The notes under the pieces were generated by a model. It saw only the letters and a list, made by a program, of their open reading frames with translations. It was not told the DNA's origin and ran no database searches. A stretch of 37,070 bases of DNA. Origin: a bacterium (GTDB lineage: Bacteria; Patescibacteriota; Patescibacteriia; 2-12-FULL-60-25). The stretch covers positions 1 to 37,070 of the forward strand of contig JAJZQU010000004.1 of the NCBI GenBank assembly GCA_021806685.1. Direction: 5' to 3'. Made by a program: the position numbers and the translations under genes. The stretch's first letter is position 1, and every line of letters begins with the position of its first letter. Shown here piece after piece: positions 1 through 7,692 of this stretch.

Positions 1-394
1 TTCCCCCTTTATCAAGGGGGTCACCGGCAAACTCTGTAACAACCCCCTTGTCAAAGGGGGGCAGGGGGGATTTTTGCGCCAGCATTTTGATCGTCTCTGC
101 CATAACCACCGAACCAGTAACTCCGTCCGCATCATAATCCCCGTGGATGATGATGTGTTGGCCTTGCTCCAAAGCTGACAATATCCTCTCAACTGCCTTT
201 GGCATTTGGGTAAACAAAAAAGGGTCATGGATACCCTTCTCCCAAGATGGATTTAAAAAAGCTTCAATATCTTCCTGCGAAAAAAAGCCACGCCTGGCCA
301 ACATGTTAGCTGCCACCGGATGCAAGCCTTCGGCCTCTGCGCCAAGCAGTACTGTCTTGTGGTCTGTTTCCATGCACTGCCAGGCTTTAGTCAT
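1..394 (-). CDS. recJ: Single-stranded-DNA exonuclease RecJ, N-terminal part (runs off left edge)
   Basis: The frame is open from an ATG at 394 (minus strand) to the left edge, about 131 codons; the ORF track omits it because it has no stop in the window. The N-terminus reads like RecJ (LARRGFFSQEDIEAFLNPS), and near residues 90-100 comes HGDYDADGVTGS, the DHH-phosphoesterase motif I whose aspartates bind the catalytic metals. RecJ degrades ssDNA 5' to 3' in recombination and mismatch repair. Directly after this motif and helix the frame enters two GC-rich palindromes (SPLPPFDKGV... DPLDKGG) where RecJ normally has a short strand leading to a YYIPHR-like segment, so a repeat seems to be inserted in the coding sequence. 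It lies 10 nt downstream of a small TM ORF and lepA. Whether the gene stays intact beyond the edge cannot be seen. Confidence 0.85.
   Translation of the reverse strand, partial: MTKAWQCMETDHKTVLLGAEAEGLHPVAANMLARRGFFSQEDIEAFLNPSWEKGIHDPFLFTQMPKAVERILSALEQGQHIIIHGDYDADGVTGSVVMAETIKMLAQKSPLPPFDKGVVTEFAGDPLDKGG
3..61. repeat. Pair of GC-rich palindromes inside recJ
   Basis: Two near-identical 18-bp imperfect palindromes, CCCCCTTTATCAAGGGGG (3-20) and CCCCCTTGTCAAAGGGGG (43-60), are separated by 22 bp. A further G-run and the reverse of an AATCCCCCC tail follow to about 70. The whole block is in frame with recJ and adds roughly 24 codons. It looks like a small interspersed palindromic element, not native RecJ sequence. 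Confidence 0.75.
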
Positions 395-404
395 AGCCAA
401 GCAG

Positions 405-503
405 TTAGAAATTCGCAAAAGGTATAACAACGCCCAAAATCATGGTAACAGCAACAAAAATGACCACGACTCTCCAAATTTTCTTGATGGTTTTTTGGTT
501 CAT
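405..503 (-). CDS. 32-aa single-span membrane peptide between lepA and recJ
   Basis: This ORF is too short for the supplied track. It starts at ATG 503, two bases after the lepA stop (TAATTATG), and stops at 405, ten bases before the recJ start. The product begins MNQKTIKKIWR and then has one hydrophobic span of about 19 residues (VVVIFVAVTMILGVVIPF): a Lys/Arg-rich cytoplasmic tip plus one TM helix. The tight spacing suggests translational coupling to lepA. I recall similar tiny TM proteins in CPR genomes but cannot name a family. Function unknown. Confidence 0.6.
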   Translation of the reverse strand: MNQKTIKKIWRVVVIFVAVTMILGVVIPFANF

Positions 504-505
504 AA

Positions 506-2359
506 TTAATTACGTCTCAAAACTTTAACAAAAGTATCGCTTGGAATCTCCACCCGGCCTTTGCCCATGGACATCATGCGCTCTTTGCCTTTTTTCTGTT
601 TTTTCAAAAGCTTGTCTTTGCGTGTACGGTCACCGCCATAAAGCTTGGCCAGCACATCCTTACGATATGCCGAAAGCTTTTCGCTGGCAATAATCTTACT
701 GCCAATGGCTGCCTGGATCTTGATGACGAACTGCTGGCGCGGCAAAGATTCCTTCAAGGTTTCCACCACGTACTTGCCATAACGATAAGCTTCTGACTCG
801 TGGATCAGCGTGGCAAAGGCGGCCACTTGTTCTTCGGCCACCAAAATATCCAACCGGATGATCTTGGAGGGCCTAAACTCTGCGAATTCGTAATTCAGCG
901 AGGCATAACCGGCCGTGGCGCTCTTAAGCTTGTCGTGGAAGTCAACGATGACCGAGGAAAGCGGCATTTCATAATGCAAAACAGCGCGCTGGGCATCAAA
1001 ATATTCGGTATTCTTGTAAACTCCGCGCCTATCTTGCACCAAAGCCATGACATTACCCAGGTAATCGGAAGGCGTGACAATGTCGACCTTGACCCAAGGC
1101 TCACGCGCTTCTTTAAGATGTGAAGGGTCAGGAAAATCCAAAGGTGATTTGATGACTTTTTCATCCCCGTTGGTCAGCGTCACTTCGTAAGCCACAGACG
1201 GCAAAGTGGCAACGATTTCCATGTCGTGTTCGCGCTCCAACCTTTCTTTGACTATTTCCAAATGCAAGATGCCTAAAAACCCGCAACGGAACCCAAAACC
1301 AAGCGCCGTTGAATGTTCCGGCTCAGATTGCAACGCTGCATCCGAAAGCTTGAGCTTCATCAAAGCGTCGCGCAAATGCTCGTACTCATTCCCCTCGCTT
1401 GGGAAAATGCCGGCGTAAACCATTGGCCTGACTTCGCGGTAGCCTTGCAGAGGTTCGACGTCGAGCATTGAGCGGGATGCATCCAAGGCCTCGCGCGACA
1501 TATTGGCCGTGTCTTTTGGCATGCCCAAAGCTACCGTGTCGCCCACGCGGACTGCTGTAATGTCTTTCAGCCCGGAAACAACGTAACCGATTTCGCCTGA
1601 TTCCAAAAAGCCCGTAGCCTTATATTCAGGTTTGAGGTAACCCACTTCCAATGCCTGGCCTTGGGATTGGGTGGCCAAAAAACGAATAGGGTCATTGGTT
1701 TTAACAATGCCATCGAGCACGCGGATATAGGCTACTACTCCTTTGTACTCGTCGTACTTGGAATCAAAAATCAAGGCCCTAAACGGTTTGCCATGATCAC
1801 CATGCGGCGGAGGGATATCACGCACCAAACGTTCCAATAATTCCGGCACGCCCTCCCCTGTCTTGCCAGAAACGCTCAATATTTCTTCGCGTTTGCATCC
1901 GATCAGCTTCATCAACTCTTCAGCGCGGCGTTCGACTTCCGAGTTAGGGAGGTCGATCTTATTCAGGACAGGAATGATAGTCAGGTCTTGCTCAATGGCC
2001 AAATATAAATTTGCAATGGTTTGTGCCTGCACGCCTTGCGTGGAATCTACGAGCAAAACAGCACCTTCCACGGCTGCCAGCGAGCGCGAAACTTCGTAGT
2101 TAAAATCAACGTGTCCCGGAGTATCAATCAAATTGAGTTGATACTCGACGCCGTCCTTGGCCTTGTAAGACATACGCGCCGGTTGCAGTTTGATGGTAAT
2201 GCCGCGCTCGCGTTCCAAATCCATGGTATCCAAAAGCTGTTCTTTCATCTTCCTTTTCTCGACCGTTCCGGTCAATTCCAAAAGCCGGTCCGACAAAGTC
2301 GACTTGCCGTGGTCTATATGCGCTATGATGCAGAAATTCCGGATCAGTGATTGGTCCAT
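506..2359 (-). CDS. lepA: Elongation factor 4 (LepA), ribosome back-translocase GTPase
   Basis: The 617-aa product has the usual LepA length. The G domain shows G1 AHIDHGKST (13-21), the switch I RERGITI, G3 DTPGHVDF and G4 NKIDLP. Domain II, EF-G-like domains III and V (GFRCGFLGILHLEIV) and the LepA-specific C-terminal domain ending in RKDKLLKKQKKGK and FVKVLRRN follow. LepA binds the ribosome and GTP, and remodels or back-translocates stalled post-translocation complexes or helps 30S assembly. The gene heads a minus-strand unit with the 32-aa TM peptide and recJ. The start MDQSLIRNFCIIAH fits the family. Confidence 0.97.
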   Translation of the reverse strand: MDQSLIRNFCIIAHIDHGKSTLSDRLLELTGTVEKRKMKEQLLDTMDLERERGITIKLQPARMSYKAKDGVEYQLNLIDTPGHVDFNYEVSRSLAAVEGAVLLVDSTQGVQAQTIANLYLAIEQDLTIIPVLNKIDLPNSEVERRAEELMKLIGCKREEILSVSGKTGEGVPELLERLVRDIPPPHGDHGKPFRALIFDSKYDEYKGVVAYIRVLDGIVKTNDPIRFLATQSQGQALEVGYLKPEYKATGFLESGEIGYVVSGLKDITAVRVGDTVALGMPKDTANMSREALDASRSMLDVEPLQGYREVRPMVYAGIFPSEGNEYEHLRDALMKLKLSDAALQSEPEHSTALGFGFRCGFLGILHLEIVKERLEREHDMEIVATLPSVAYEVTLTNGDEKVIKSPLDFPDPSHLKEAREPWVKVDIVTPSDYLGNVMALVQDRRGVYKNTEYFDAQRAVLHYEMPLSSVIVDFHDKLKSATAGYASLNYEFAEFRPSKIIRLDILVAEEQVAAFATLIHESEAYRYGKYVVETLKESLPRQQFVIKIQAAIGSKIIASEKLSAYRKDVLAKLYGGDRTRKDKLLKKQKKGKERMMSMGKGRVEIPSDTFVKVLRRN

Positions 2360-2370
2360 AAGGTTAGGCT

Positions 2371-2399
2371 ATTCTGCCTTAAATACGCCTAAGAATCAA
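2371..2399 (-). promoter_or_regulatory. Candidate lepA promoter
   Basis: On the minus strand TTGATT (2394-2399), 17 bp, then CAGAAT (2371-2376), with the lepA ATG 11 nt later. The predicted leader is only about 4-5 nt and no Shine-Dalgarno is visible. Confidence 0.4.
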
Positions 2400-2442
2400 G
2401 CTCACTGGAGTTACCGCTCTTTCCGTTGATTAAAGAATTCAA

Positions 2443-3087
2443 CTATTTTCCCTTTAATGACTTTTTTAGCTTAAAAACACTTTTGCAATTCCCAGGGTAT
2501 TCATCATCTTCGGTATCTTCTTGTTTAAAATTTTCATCGATACTTTTCAAGAAATCCAAAGAAAGAACCCTTGAACGCTCTTTTTGCTCGTCAAAAGTTT
2601 GTTTTTTGTCAATTTCCGGAAAAATTCTTGGATTCAATTGTGGCCAAATCCTCAATTCACCACCTGGTCGTAAGACCCTTTTAGCTTCATCTATTATCGC
2701 ACTAAGTTTTTCCCTAGAATCGGTAACCGTCGCTGCTCCAGCATGAGAGATGATGATGTCAAATGTTTCGTCCCGAAAGGGAAGCCTACCGGCATCGGCT
2801 TTGAAATACTCCAAACCCCGTGCCCGCCCTTTTTCTACGTGGATATCAAATTTTTCTGGATCATTATCAATGGAAATTACTCTAACACCTTGTATTTTCG
2901 CTTCCTGTGCTATCTCCGCCCCTCCAGCTCCAATATCCAACGTCAGCTTATCTCGCATTGCATCCATTCTCAATCCAAGACGCTTTAGAGCAAATTGTGC
3001 ATATGTTTCCTGCGATTCTTCTCCTTCCACTTTCACAGGCAAGTCTTCGTCGTAAGTAAACATTGATTCAGGTCTTCCTATGGGCAT
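2443..3087 (-). CDS. Class I SAM-dependent methyltransferase, substrate unknown
   Basis: 214 aa with a Methyltransf_11-like Rossmann fold. Motif I is LDIGAGGAEIA (about 48-58), the acidic end of strand 2 is VISIDND (ribose contact), motif II/III is the KADAGRLPFRDETFDIIISH stretch, and AKRVLRPGGELRIWPQ follows as the usual post-motif. The C-terminus is Lys/Glu-rich. It is a stand-alone gene with 83 bp to lepA and 74 bp to its upstream neighbour; no terminator stands out. The target could be a small molecule, lipid or protein, and the sequence does not decide. Confidence 0.85.
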   Translation of the reverse strand: MPIGRPESMFTYDEDLPVKVEGEESQETYAQFALKRLGLRMDAMRDKLTLDIGAGGAEIAQEAKIQGVRVISIDNDPEKFDIHVEKGRARGLEYFKADAGRLPFRDETFDIIISHAGAATVTDSREKLSAIIDEAKRVLRPGGELRIWPQLNPRIFPEIDKKQTFDEQKERSRVLSLDFLKSIDENFKQEDTEDDEYPGNCKSVFKLKKSLKGK

Positions 3088-3161
3088 AATTTTAGTAAAA
3101 TATTTGACGTTATCCTAACTCGATTGAAGTGAGTCTTGCAACCATTCAACATTTTCTGACA

Positions 3162-3584
3162 TCAAAGCGAATCAACAATATCCTCAAAACTCTCAAACCT
3201 GATGATTGGATCAAACTTAAACTGTTGGTTAGCTGGGTTTTCGCTATAAAAAGCCTCGGTAAAAGGAATGGACAAAGACTTGTGGATGGCCATAATTGTT
3301 GGTTTGCCCATACCGGCAAACAATCCCACGTCGAAACCTCGGCCTTCGCTGGGATCTTCTGACGTATAGACACATAGTGCTGCATCGCAGTCCTTAACCA
3401 TCCTGTACTGAGCTTGAAGAACTTCTGTCTTGGGTTGCGACTGCCAATCCCAGTTTTGGATATCCTCAACCATAGTCACTACTTCGTGGCCTTTTAACTC
3501 AAGCAGACTCCTCAATTTAGTTAGTTGATTTTTAAGTTCATCCAAATCAGCTCCTCTGAATTTATAGGCCAGCCAAAACTTCAT
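3162..3584 (-). CDS. Nucleoside 2-deoxyribosyltransferase-like protein
   Basis: 140 aa, the length of the family's single-domain members. The N-terminus MKFWLAYKFRGADLDEL resembles the first strand and substrate loop. The C-terminal half has the family pattern of a small acidic strand and glycine-rich motif (DCDAALCVYTSEDPSEGRGFDVGLFAGMGK read in pieces), comparable to the G-x-x-x-E-[LI]-G-x-A loop of NDRTs. Such enzymes cleave or swap the N-glycosidic bond of nucleosides in salvage. Its ATG lies two bases after the FecR-protein stop, so the two genes are probably co-transcribed. Assignment is at fold level; a related lysine-decarboxylase-like or TIR-like Rossmann fold is possible. Confidence 0.6.
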   Translation of the reverse strand: MKFWLAYKFRGADLDELKNQLTKLRSLLELKGHEVVTMVEDIQNWDWQSQPKTEVLQAQYRMVKDCDAALCVYTSEDPSEGRGFDVGLFAGMGKPTIMAIHKSLSIPFTEAFYSENPANQQFKFDPIIRFESFEDIVDSL

Positions 3585-3586
3585 AG

Positions 3587-4654
3587 CTACGCCGACGGAC
3601 CAGCGGCACGCGGTGTGGTAGTTGGAGTGACTTCAAGCAGGTTGATTGACCTCAAGGGCGGTTGAAATTTTATAATTGTTGAAGAGCTGGCCATGTACAA
3701 CTGCTCTGCCCGTAACAACTCCGGCTGTTTTTCTTGCATCCACAGAATTGACCCAAGCCAGCGCTTCATCTGTTCCGGCGTTAAACCTGTATTCCAATAG
3801 TCATCCCAGGCCACCGGTACGCTCCACCTGAACGGGTTTTCCGGGCGCTTGAGCTCTATCGGGTCGATCTTATTGATGCCAAAGATATATCCAGGTTGTT
3901 TGCGTTCAGTCGCGCTTAAGCTGCGGATGTTTTTAAGCATCAAGGCGCGCATGTCAGTTATCTTATCGATGGATGCAGGATCAAGGCGCAGCCCGCTGCC
4001 AGCTGCCAATAAAACTGATTCTGAAACAGTATTACCCGTATTGAGCGCGGTCTGGGTCACAACTTCCACCTGGTGGTCAGCGACAGTCACATCTACTTCC
4101 TTGCCAACATATTGCACGCCAAAACCAGTGCCGCGGACAGTAGCTACTACATTGCTGGCATCAACTGACATGGCTTCGTCCGGGCCAAGCAACCTTTCCA
4201 AACGCGTCCAAATCTTACCTGCCTTCAATATTATTTTTATGCCTACGCCGCCTTCTTTTGGTTCACCGTTTGGCCCAAGCGTTACCTGCGTGCCTTGTTC
4301 CAAAACCGACATGCCTGCATCCGGATATAAGAGACGCGCTTCGCCAGACACGACCTGAATTTGGTCAGCGTAATACAACTCCATATTAGGCACTCCCTGC
4401 CTCTGTTCTACGCCGCGGGTAACTGTGATCTTAGCGTCTTTAGTCATCAAAAGATAGGCCAAGGGTTGCGGTTGGGCGGGTACTATTTCATCGGTTGATG
4501 TCGCAACGCCGGACGTACTCGTCGCCTCCGCCTGTTGTTGGACGTTTGACGTGTCACGTGTCACGTTTGATGCTGGCTTGTTGCACCCCCACCCGAAAAA
4601 AGATATCCCCGCAAGACTGACTGTCAGCGCGAGATAAGTAATGGATTTTTTCAT
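3587..4654 (-). CDS. FecR-domain envelope protein (possible lipoprotein)
   Basis: 355 aa. The N-terminus is a signal segment (MKKSITYLALTVSLAGISFF) ending at GWGC, a poor lipobox because W is at -2. A Thr/Ser/Gln linker holding a short repeat follows, then a FecR domain at about 75-210: ITVTRGVEQ, AGKIWTRLERLL, VVATVRGTGFGV and VTVADHQVEV are typical. The last ~100 residues are helical and Trp/Pro-rich. In Proteobacteria FecR is an anti-sigma factor, but here there is no partner sigma gene and the domain is predicted outside the membrane, so a structural or binding role is more likely. A TATCAT box 8 nt before the ATG is compatible with a near-leaderless mRNA. Confidence 0.8.
   Translation of the reverse strand: MKKSITYLALTVSLAGISFFGWGCNKPASNVTRDTSNVQQQAEATSTSGVATSTDEIVPAQPQPLAYLLMTKDAKITVTRGVEQRQGVPNMELYYADQIQVVSGEARLLYPDAGMSVLEQGTQVTLGPNGEPKEGGVGIKIILKAGKIWTRLERLLGPDEAMSVDASNVVATVRGTGFGVQYVGKEVDVTVADHQVEVVTQTALNTGNTVSESVLLAAGSGLRLDPASIDKITDMRALMLKNIRSLSATERKQPGYIFGINKIDPIELKRPENPFRWSVPVAWDDYWNTGLTPEQMKRWLGSILWMQEKQPELLRAEQLYMASSSTIIKFQPPLRSINLLEVTPTTTPRAAGPSA
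4541..4573. repeat. Short GTCACGT/TTTGAC repeat inside the FecR-protein gene
   Basis: On the plus strand GACGTTTGACGTGTCACG continues into GTGTCACGTTTGATG, a small direct and inverted repeat translated as DTSNV/ASNVTR in the linker behind the signal segment. The 12-mer TGTCACGTTTGA (4559-4570) recurs at 6241-6252 in the start of murJ. Confidence 0.6.
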
Positions 4655-4668
4655 ACTGTTATATGATA

Positions 4669-6291
4669 TCAGATTGAAGCTTTTTCCGCTCCTTCCTCGA
4701 TCTTGGCCTGGCGATAAAGTTTGAGTTTGATGGTATGTATGAAGTCATTCAGCTCTTCGATACGCAACAACCGCGCGACGGCGTAGAATGCCCCACAACC
4801 AACAACAATCGCTGCACCGGCTTGCAAGGCAACCTGCCAAAAAGTCCTAAGCGGGAAAAGAGTGCCCAAAGCCTGGCGAGCAACCCAGCCAAAACCAAAA
4901 AGTGCAATCGAAGCCAAGATGATCTTGGTCAGTGATTTGCCGACGTCCTTGCTGTCCAAATGGCCGAACTTGCCGCGCAGTAAATACCAAAGGAGTAGGA
5001 ACTGCGCAAAAGCATCAATTGAAAAGGCCGTTGCCAAGCCAACTACTCCCAACGGCTTGCGCAACAAATAGGCTAGGCCAGCGTTGGCTGCCAAAGAAAC
5101 AAGGCTCACATAAAACGGCGTCTTGGTGTCTTGCAAGGCATAAAAAACGCGGGCTGCCAGCGGAATCATAGCTTGGGCAATCAGCGAGAGGACAAAAATC
5201 GCCAAAACATCTGACGTGCGGATAGTAGCTTCCCAGTCAAAAGCGCCTGCGCCTAAAACCAAACGCACGATTTGGGCGCGCAATAACAGCATCAAGGCAG
5301 TGCACGGCACGATGAAAAACAAAATCTTACGGGTAGTGGCCAAGAATGCCTGTCTAAGACCTTCCATATCTTTATTGGCCGCCAATTGCGAAAATGATGG
5401 GAAGGCCGCAACGGCGAACGAAATGCCGATAAGCCCAATCGGAACATATTGTAAGTTATTGGCCAAATTAAAAACCGAGATGGAGCCTGACTCAAGCGAT
5501 GACGCAAAAACCAATAAAGCTACCAGGTTGACTTGTTGCGCTGCCAGGCCGGCAATGCGCGGTACCATAAGTTTTAAGATTTGGAGCACGCCGGGGTCTT
5601 TAAAACTCGGCGGCAGGATGCGCCTAAAACCCATGGGCAAAGCCACCAGGGCCTGGACCAAAAAATGCAAACCAGCTCCCAGGACAACGCCATAAGCCAC
5701 GCCCGCGATACCAAAAGAAGGAGTGAAGCCGATGATGCCAATGATTATGCCGACATTATAAAGCACTGGCGCTAGCGAGAATGCGATGAACCGCCTCGTG
5801 GCCTGCAAAACTCCTCCCATGACAGCCGAAAGGCCCAACGTAAAAGTCGAGATGAGCAGGATGCGCGAAAGGGTGATGGTAGTGGCCAGTTTATCTCCAA
5901 CAAAACCAGGCACTGTCCAAGGCACGACTTTGTCTGCAAAAATCGCCAAGACTAAACACACAATGCCAAGTATCAAGGCAATGGTCGTAAAAACTTTTTC
6001 TGCCAACTTCCAAGCTTCAGTATGTCCCTTCTTCTCAAGATATTCCGTAAAAACCGGAATAAAACCTGCGGACAAGGCTCCCAGCACAATTAACTGGTAG
6101 AAGAGGTCGGGCAAACGGAAGGCTGCATAATAAGCATCCAACATGTCGCCCGCGCCAAAATGTCCGGCCAATAACCTGTCACGCAATAAGCCGACGACAC
6201 GCGATGCGAGCGATGCAAAGCCAATCAAAAAAGCCGCCGCTGTCACGTTTGAAGTCTCTTTTTGCCAAAATTTTGTTATGAAGTTGAACAT
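4669..6291 (-). CDS. murJ: Lipid II flippase MurJ (MviN family)
   Basis: About 540 aa with some 14 hydrophobic helices, the length and topology of MurJ. Family signatures include the N-terminal LIGFASLASRVVGLLRDRLLA, GAGDMLDAYYAAFRLPDLFYQL, LSAGFIPVFTEYLEK and the later RVFYALQDTKTPFYVSL. MurJ moves lipid-linked peptidoglycan precursor across the membrane; conserved arginines line the cavity, and R(D)R residues are present in helix 1. I chose ATG 6291 (MFNFITKF) over the TTG at 6315 given in the track: the extra residues come from AT-rich repeat sequence, and AAAAGG sits immediately upstream of the ATG. The glycosyltransferase is upstream and the FecR-protein gene downstream. Confidence 0.95.
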   Translation of the reverse strand: MFNFITKFWQKETSNVTAAAFLIGFASLASRVVGLLRDRLLAGHFGAGDMLDAYYAAFRLPDLFYQLIVLGALSAGFIPVFTEYLEKKGHTEAWKLAEKVFTTIALILGIVCLVLAIFADKVVPWTVPGFVGDKLATTITLSRILLISTFTLGLSAVMGGVLQATRRFIAFSLAPVLYNVGIIIGIIGFTPSFGIAGVAYGVVLGAGLHFLVQALVALPMGFRRILPPSFKDPGVLQILKLMVPRIAGLAAQQVNLVALLVFASSLESGSISVFNLANNLQYVPIGLIGISFAVAAFPSFSQLAANKDMEGLRQAFLATTRKILFFIVPCTALMLLLRAQIVRLVLGAGAFDWEATIRTSDVLAIFVLSLIAQAMIPLAARVFYALQDTKTPFYVSLVSLAANAGLAYLLRKPLGVVGLATAFSIDAFAQFLLLWYLLRGKFGHLDSKDVGKSLTKIILASIALFGFGWVARQALGTLFPLRTFWQVALQAGAAIVVGCGAFYAVARLLRIEELNDFIHTIKLKLYRQAKIEEGAEKASI

Positions 6292-6299
6292 CCTTTTGC

Positions 6300-6400
6300 A
6301 ATTAACAATTAACAAATAACAAATTAATAATTCTTCTAATTTTGGCTATTGAACGTTAATCAAAAATTGTTAATTATTAATTTTAATTATTCATTCTTAA
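6300..6400. repeat. AT-rich repeat block between murJ and glycosyltransferase
   Basis: TTAATT/GTTAATTATTAATT units fill the 95-bp gap. The 17-mer TAATTATTCATTCTTAA (6384-6400) recurs exactly at 32635-32651, before another membrane-protein gene. The block also encodes the last residues and stop of the glycosyltransferase (KNE-stop), so the element supplies that C-terminus. Confidence 0.6.
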
Positions 6401-7112
6401 ACGCGTCCCCTCCCATATCATATCCTCCCTTGGGTAGTTCTTTAAAAGACCCTCCTGTCATCATGCGCAATTCAGCCATGGCATATTTTATCGCAATGCC
6501 CAACCGGCCATCTTTCTCGAGCCGCCTGACAGAAACCGCAATGGGATAAGAACGTAAAATACGGAAACGGTAACCGGCTTTTTCCGCCCGTTGGACATAA
6601 TCATGGTCTTCGGCAAAAACAACTGTTTCGTCAAACCCGCCGATTTCCTCATGCACATGCTTTTTGACAAAGATACAAAAGCCCGGGGCATGCTGCCAAA
6701 CCCTTTCCGTAGCAATGGCATAAGCGTTATAGACCTCATGCAGTGCATGGTCTATCGGATTACGCGTCAAAGGCTTAACTTTAACCGTAGCAACGCAAGC
6801 ACCCTTACGTTTCATCTCATCCAAATTTGCCTGCAAAAATTTCGGGCTGACTAGCAGGACATCGGCATCTAAAAATAAAATTACATGCCCTATAGCAACT
6901 TCAGCTCCCCTGTTCCGCCCAGGTCCCGGCATGCCGCCTCCAACAAGCTTGGCGCCAAAGGATTGTGCAATTTCCCTGGTCTTGTCAGTCGAGTTAGCAT
7001 CGGCCACGATAACTTCGTAATCAGTAAAAGTTTGCGCCTTAATGCTAGCCAACAGTTTTGGTAAATTCACTTCTTCATTTTTCGTCGGTATGACGATCGA
7101 GAGAAACGGCAT
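6387..7112 (-). CDS. Family 2 glycosyltransferase (GT-A fold)
   Basis: 241 aa. It begins with the GT2 signature FLSIVIPTKNEEVNLPKLL, then VIVADANSTDKT (nucleotide-sugar binding) and HVILFLDADVLL, the DxD metal site near residue 80. FAEDHDYVQRAEKAGYRF supplies the ED acid/base motif. A single hydrophobic stretch may give monotopic membrane association; there are no extra TM helices. It transfers a sugar from NDP-sugar to a lipid, glycan or cell-envelope acceptor, which is unknown. AGGATTTCATG provides a short-spaced Shine-Dalgarno, and the ATG is 6 nt after the trmH-type stop, so the two are an operon. Confidence 0.9.
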   Translation of the reverse strand: MPFLSIVIPTKNEEVNLPKLLASIKAQTFTDYEVIVADANSTDKTREIAQSFGAKLVGGGMPGPGRNRGAEVAIGHVILFLDADVLLVSPKFLQANLDEMKRKGACVATVKVKPLTRNPIDHALHEVYNAYAIATERVWQHAPGFCIFVKKHVHEEIGGFDETVVFAEDHDYVQRAEKAGYRFRILRSYPIAVSVRRLEKDGRLGIAIKYAMAELRMMTGGSFKELPKGGYDMGGDAFKNE

Positions 7113-7118
7113 GAAATC

Positions 7119-7586
7119 CTACAATTGTTTTAATTTTAACATAAGTGCATAACAGGCGATACCGGCAGCCACAGATACGTTCAATGATTCCTTAACGCCT
7201 TCCTGCTGGATAAAAACCAGCTCATCACATTGCTCACGCAAATATGGGGTAATGCCCTCAACCTCATTGCCTAACAACAACGCCAACTTATCTTTTGAGG
7301 GTTTGTATCGATCTAGCGCTTGAGCTTTATCGTCAAGCTCTAATCCGACGATGCTAAAGCCCTGAGCTTTGAGTTTTGGCAACAATTCTTCGATATTTAC
7401 CACCTTTTCAAAAGCAACTGATTTTTCTGCACCCAAAGCAGTCTTCTTGACCTTGGCATGGTCAGGCCCGGGCGTGTAACCAGTGAGCCAAAGCTTGGTT
7501 ACGCCTAAAGAGTCGCAGGTCCTAAAAAGCGCGCCAACGTTCTCTGTTGAGCGGATATTATGGGCTATCAGATGTAACTCTTTCAT
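7119..7586 (-). CDS. TrmH/SpoU-family RNA 2'-O-methyltransferase
   Basis: 155 aa, a minimal SPOUT domain. Motif 1 is IRSTENVGALFRTCDSLG (10-27), with the conserved Asn-Gly and catalytic Arg. Motif 2 is LALLLGNEVEGI (about 105-116) and motif 3 is VKESLNVSVAAGIACY (about 131-146), the trefoil-knot SAM pocket. It methylates a ribose 2'-OH in tRNA or rRNA. There is no extra N-terminal RNA-binding domain, so the exact site cannot be assigned; TrmL- or TrmH-like activity is possible. It is the first gene of the minus-strand run towards murJ. Confidence 0.92.
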   Translation of the reverse strand: MKELHLIAHNIRSTENVGALFRTCDSLGVTKLWLTGYTPGPDHAKVKKTALGAEKSVAFEKVVNIEELLPKLKAQGFSIVGLELDDKAQALDRYKPSKDKLALLLGNEVEGITPYLREQCDELVFIQQEGVKESLNVSVAAGIACYALMLKLKQL

Positions 7587-7616
7587 GTGTCCATATGCTA
7601 GTTCTTCGTAGGATTA

Positions 7617-7645
7617 TTGACAATCGGTTGAAATTGGACTAAGAC
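7617..7645 (+). promoter_or_regulatory. Sigma70-type promoter of the 7693 gene
   Basis: TTGACA (7617-7622), exactly 17 bp, TAAGAC (7640-7645). The predicted start of transcription near 7652 gives a leader of about 40 nt before the GTG start. Confidence 0.65.
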
Positions 7646-7692
7646 TGTTAGGCTCAATCATGGGGATTGGGCAAAAAAACCAAGGAGGCAAC

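Noticed and set aside
3146-3469. 107-aa minus ORF overlapping the deoxyribosyltransferase-like gene
   Set aside because: A frame-shifted shadow; only the 140-aa frame shows family-like motifs and tight spacing to the upstream stop.
4541-4573. Regulatory operator in the FecR gene
   Set aside because: The inverted repeat lies inside the coding sequence far from a promoter and recurs in the murJ coding start, so it is treated as a coding repeat.
5216-5695. 159-aa plus-strand ORF inside murJ
   Set aside because: Antisense shadow of a strongly conserved gene; composition is typical of reversed membrane-protein codons.
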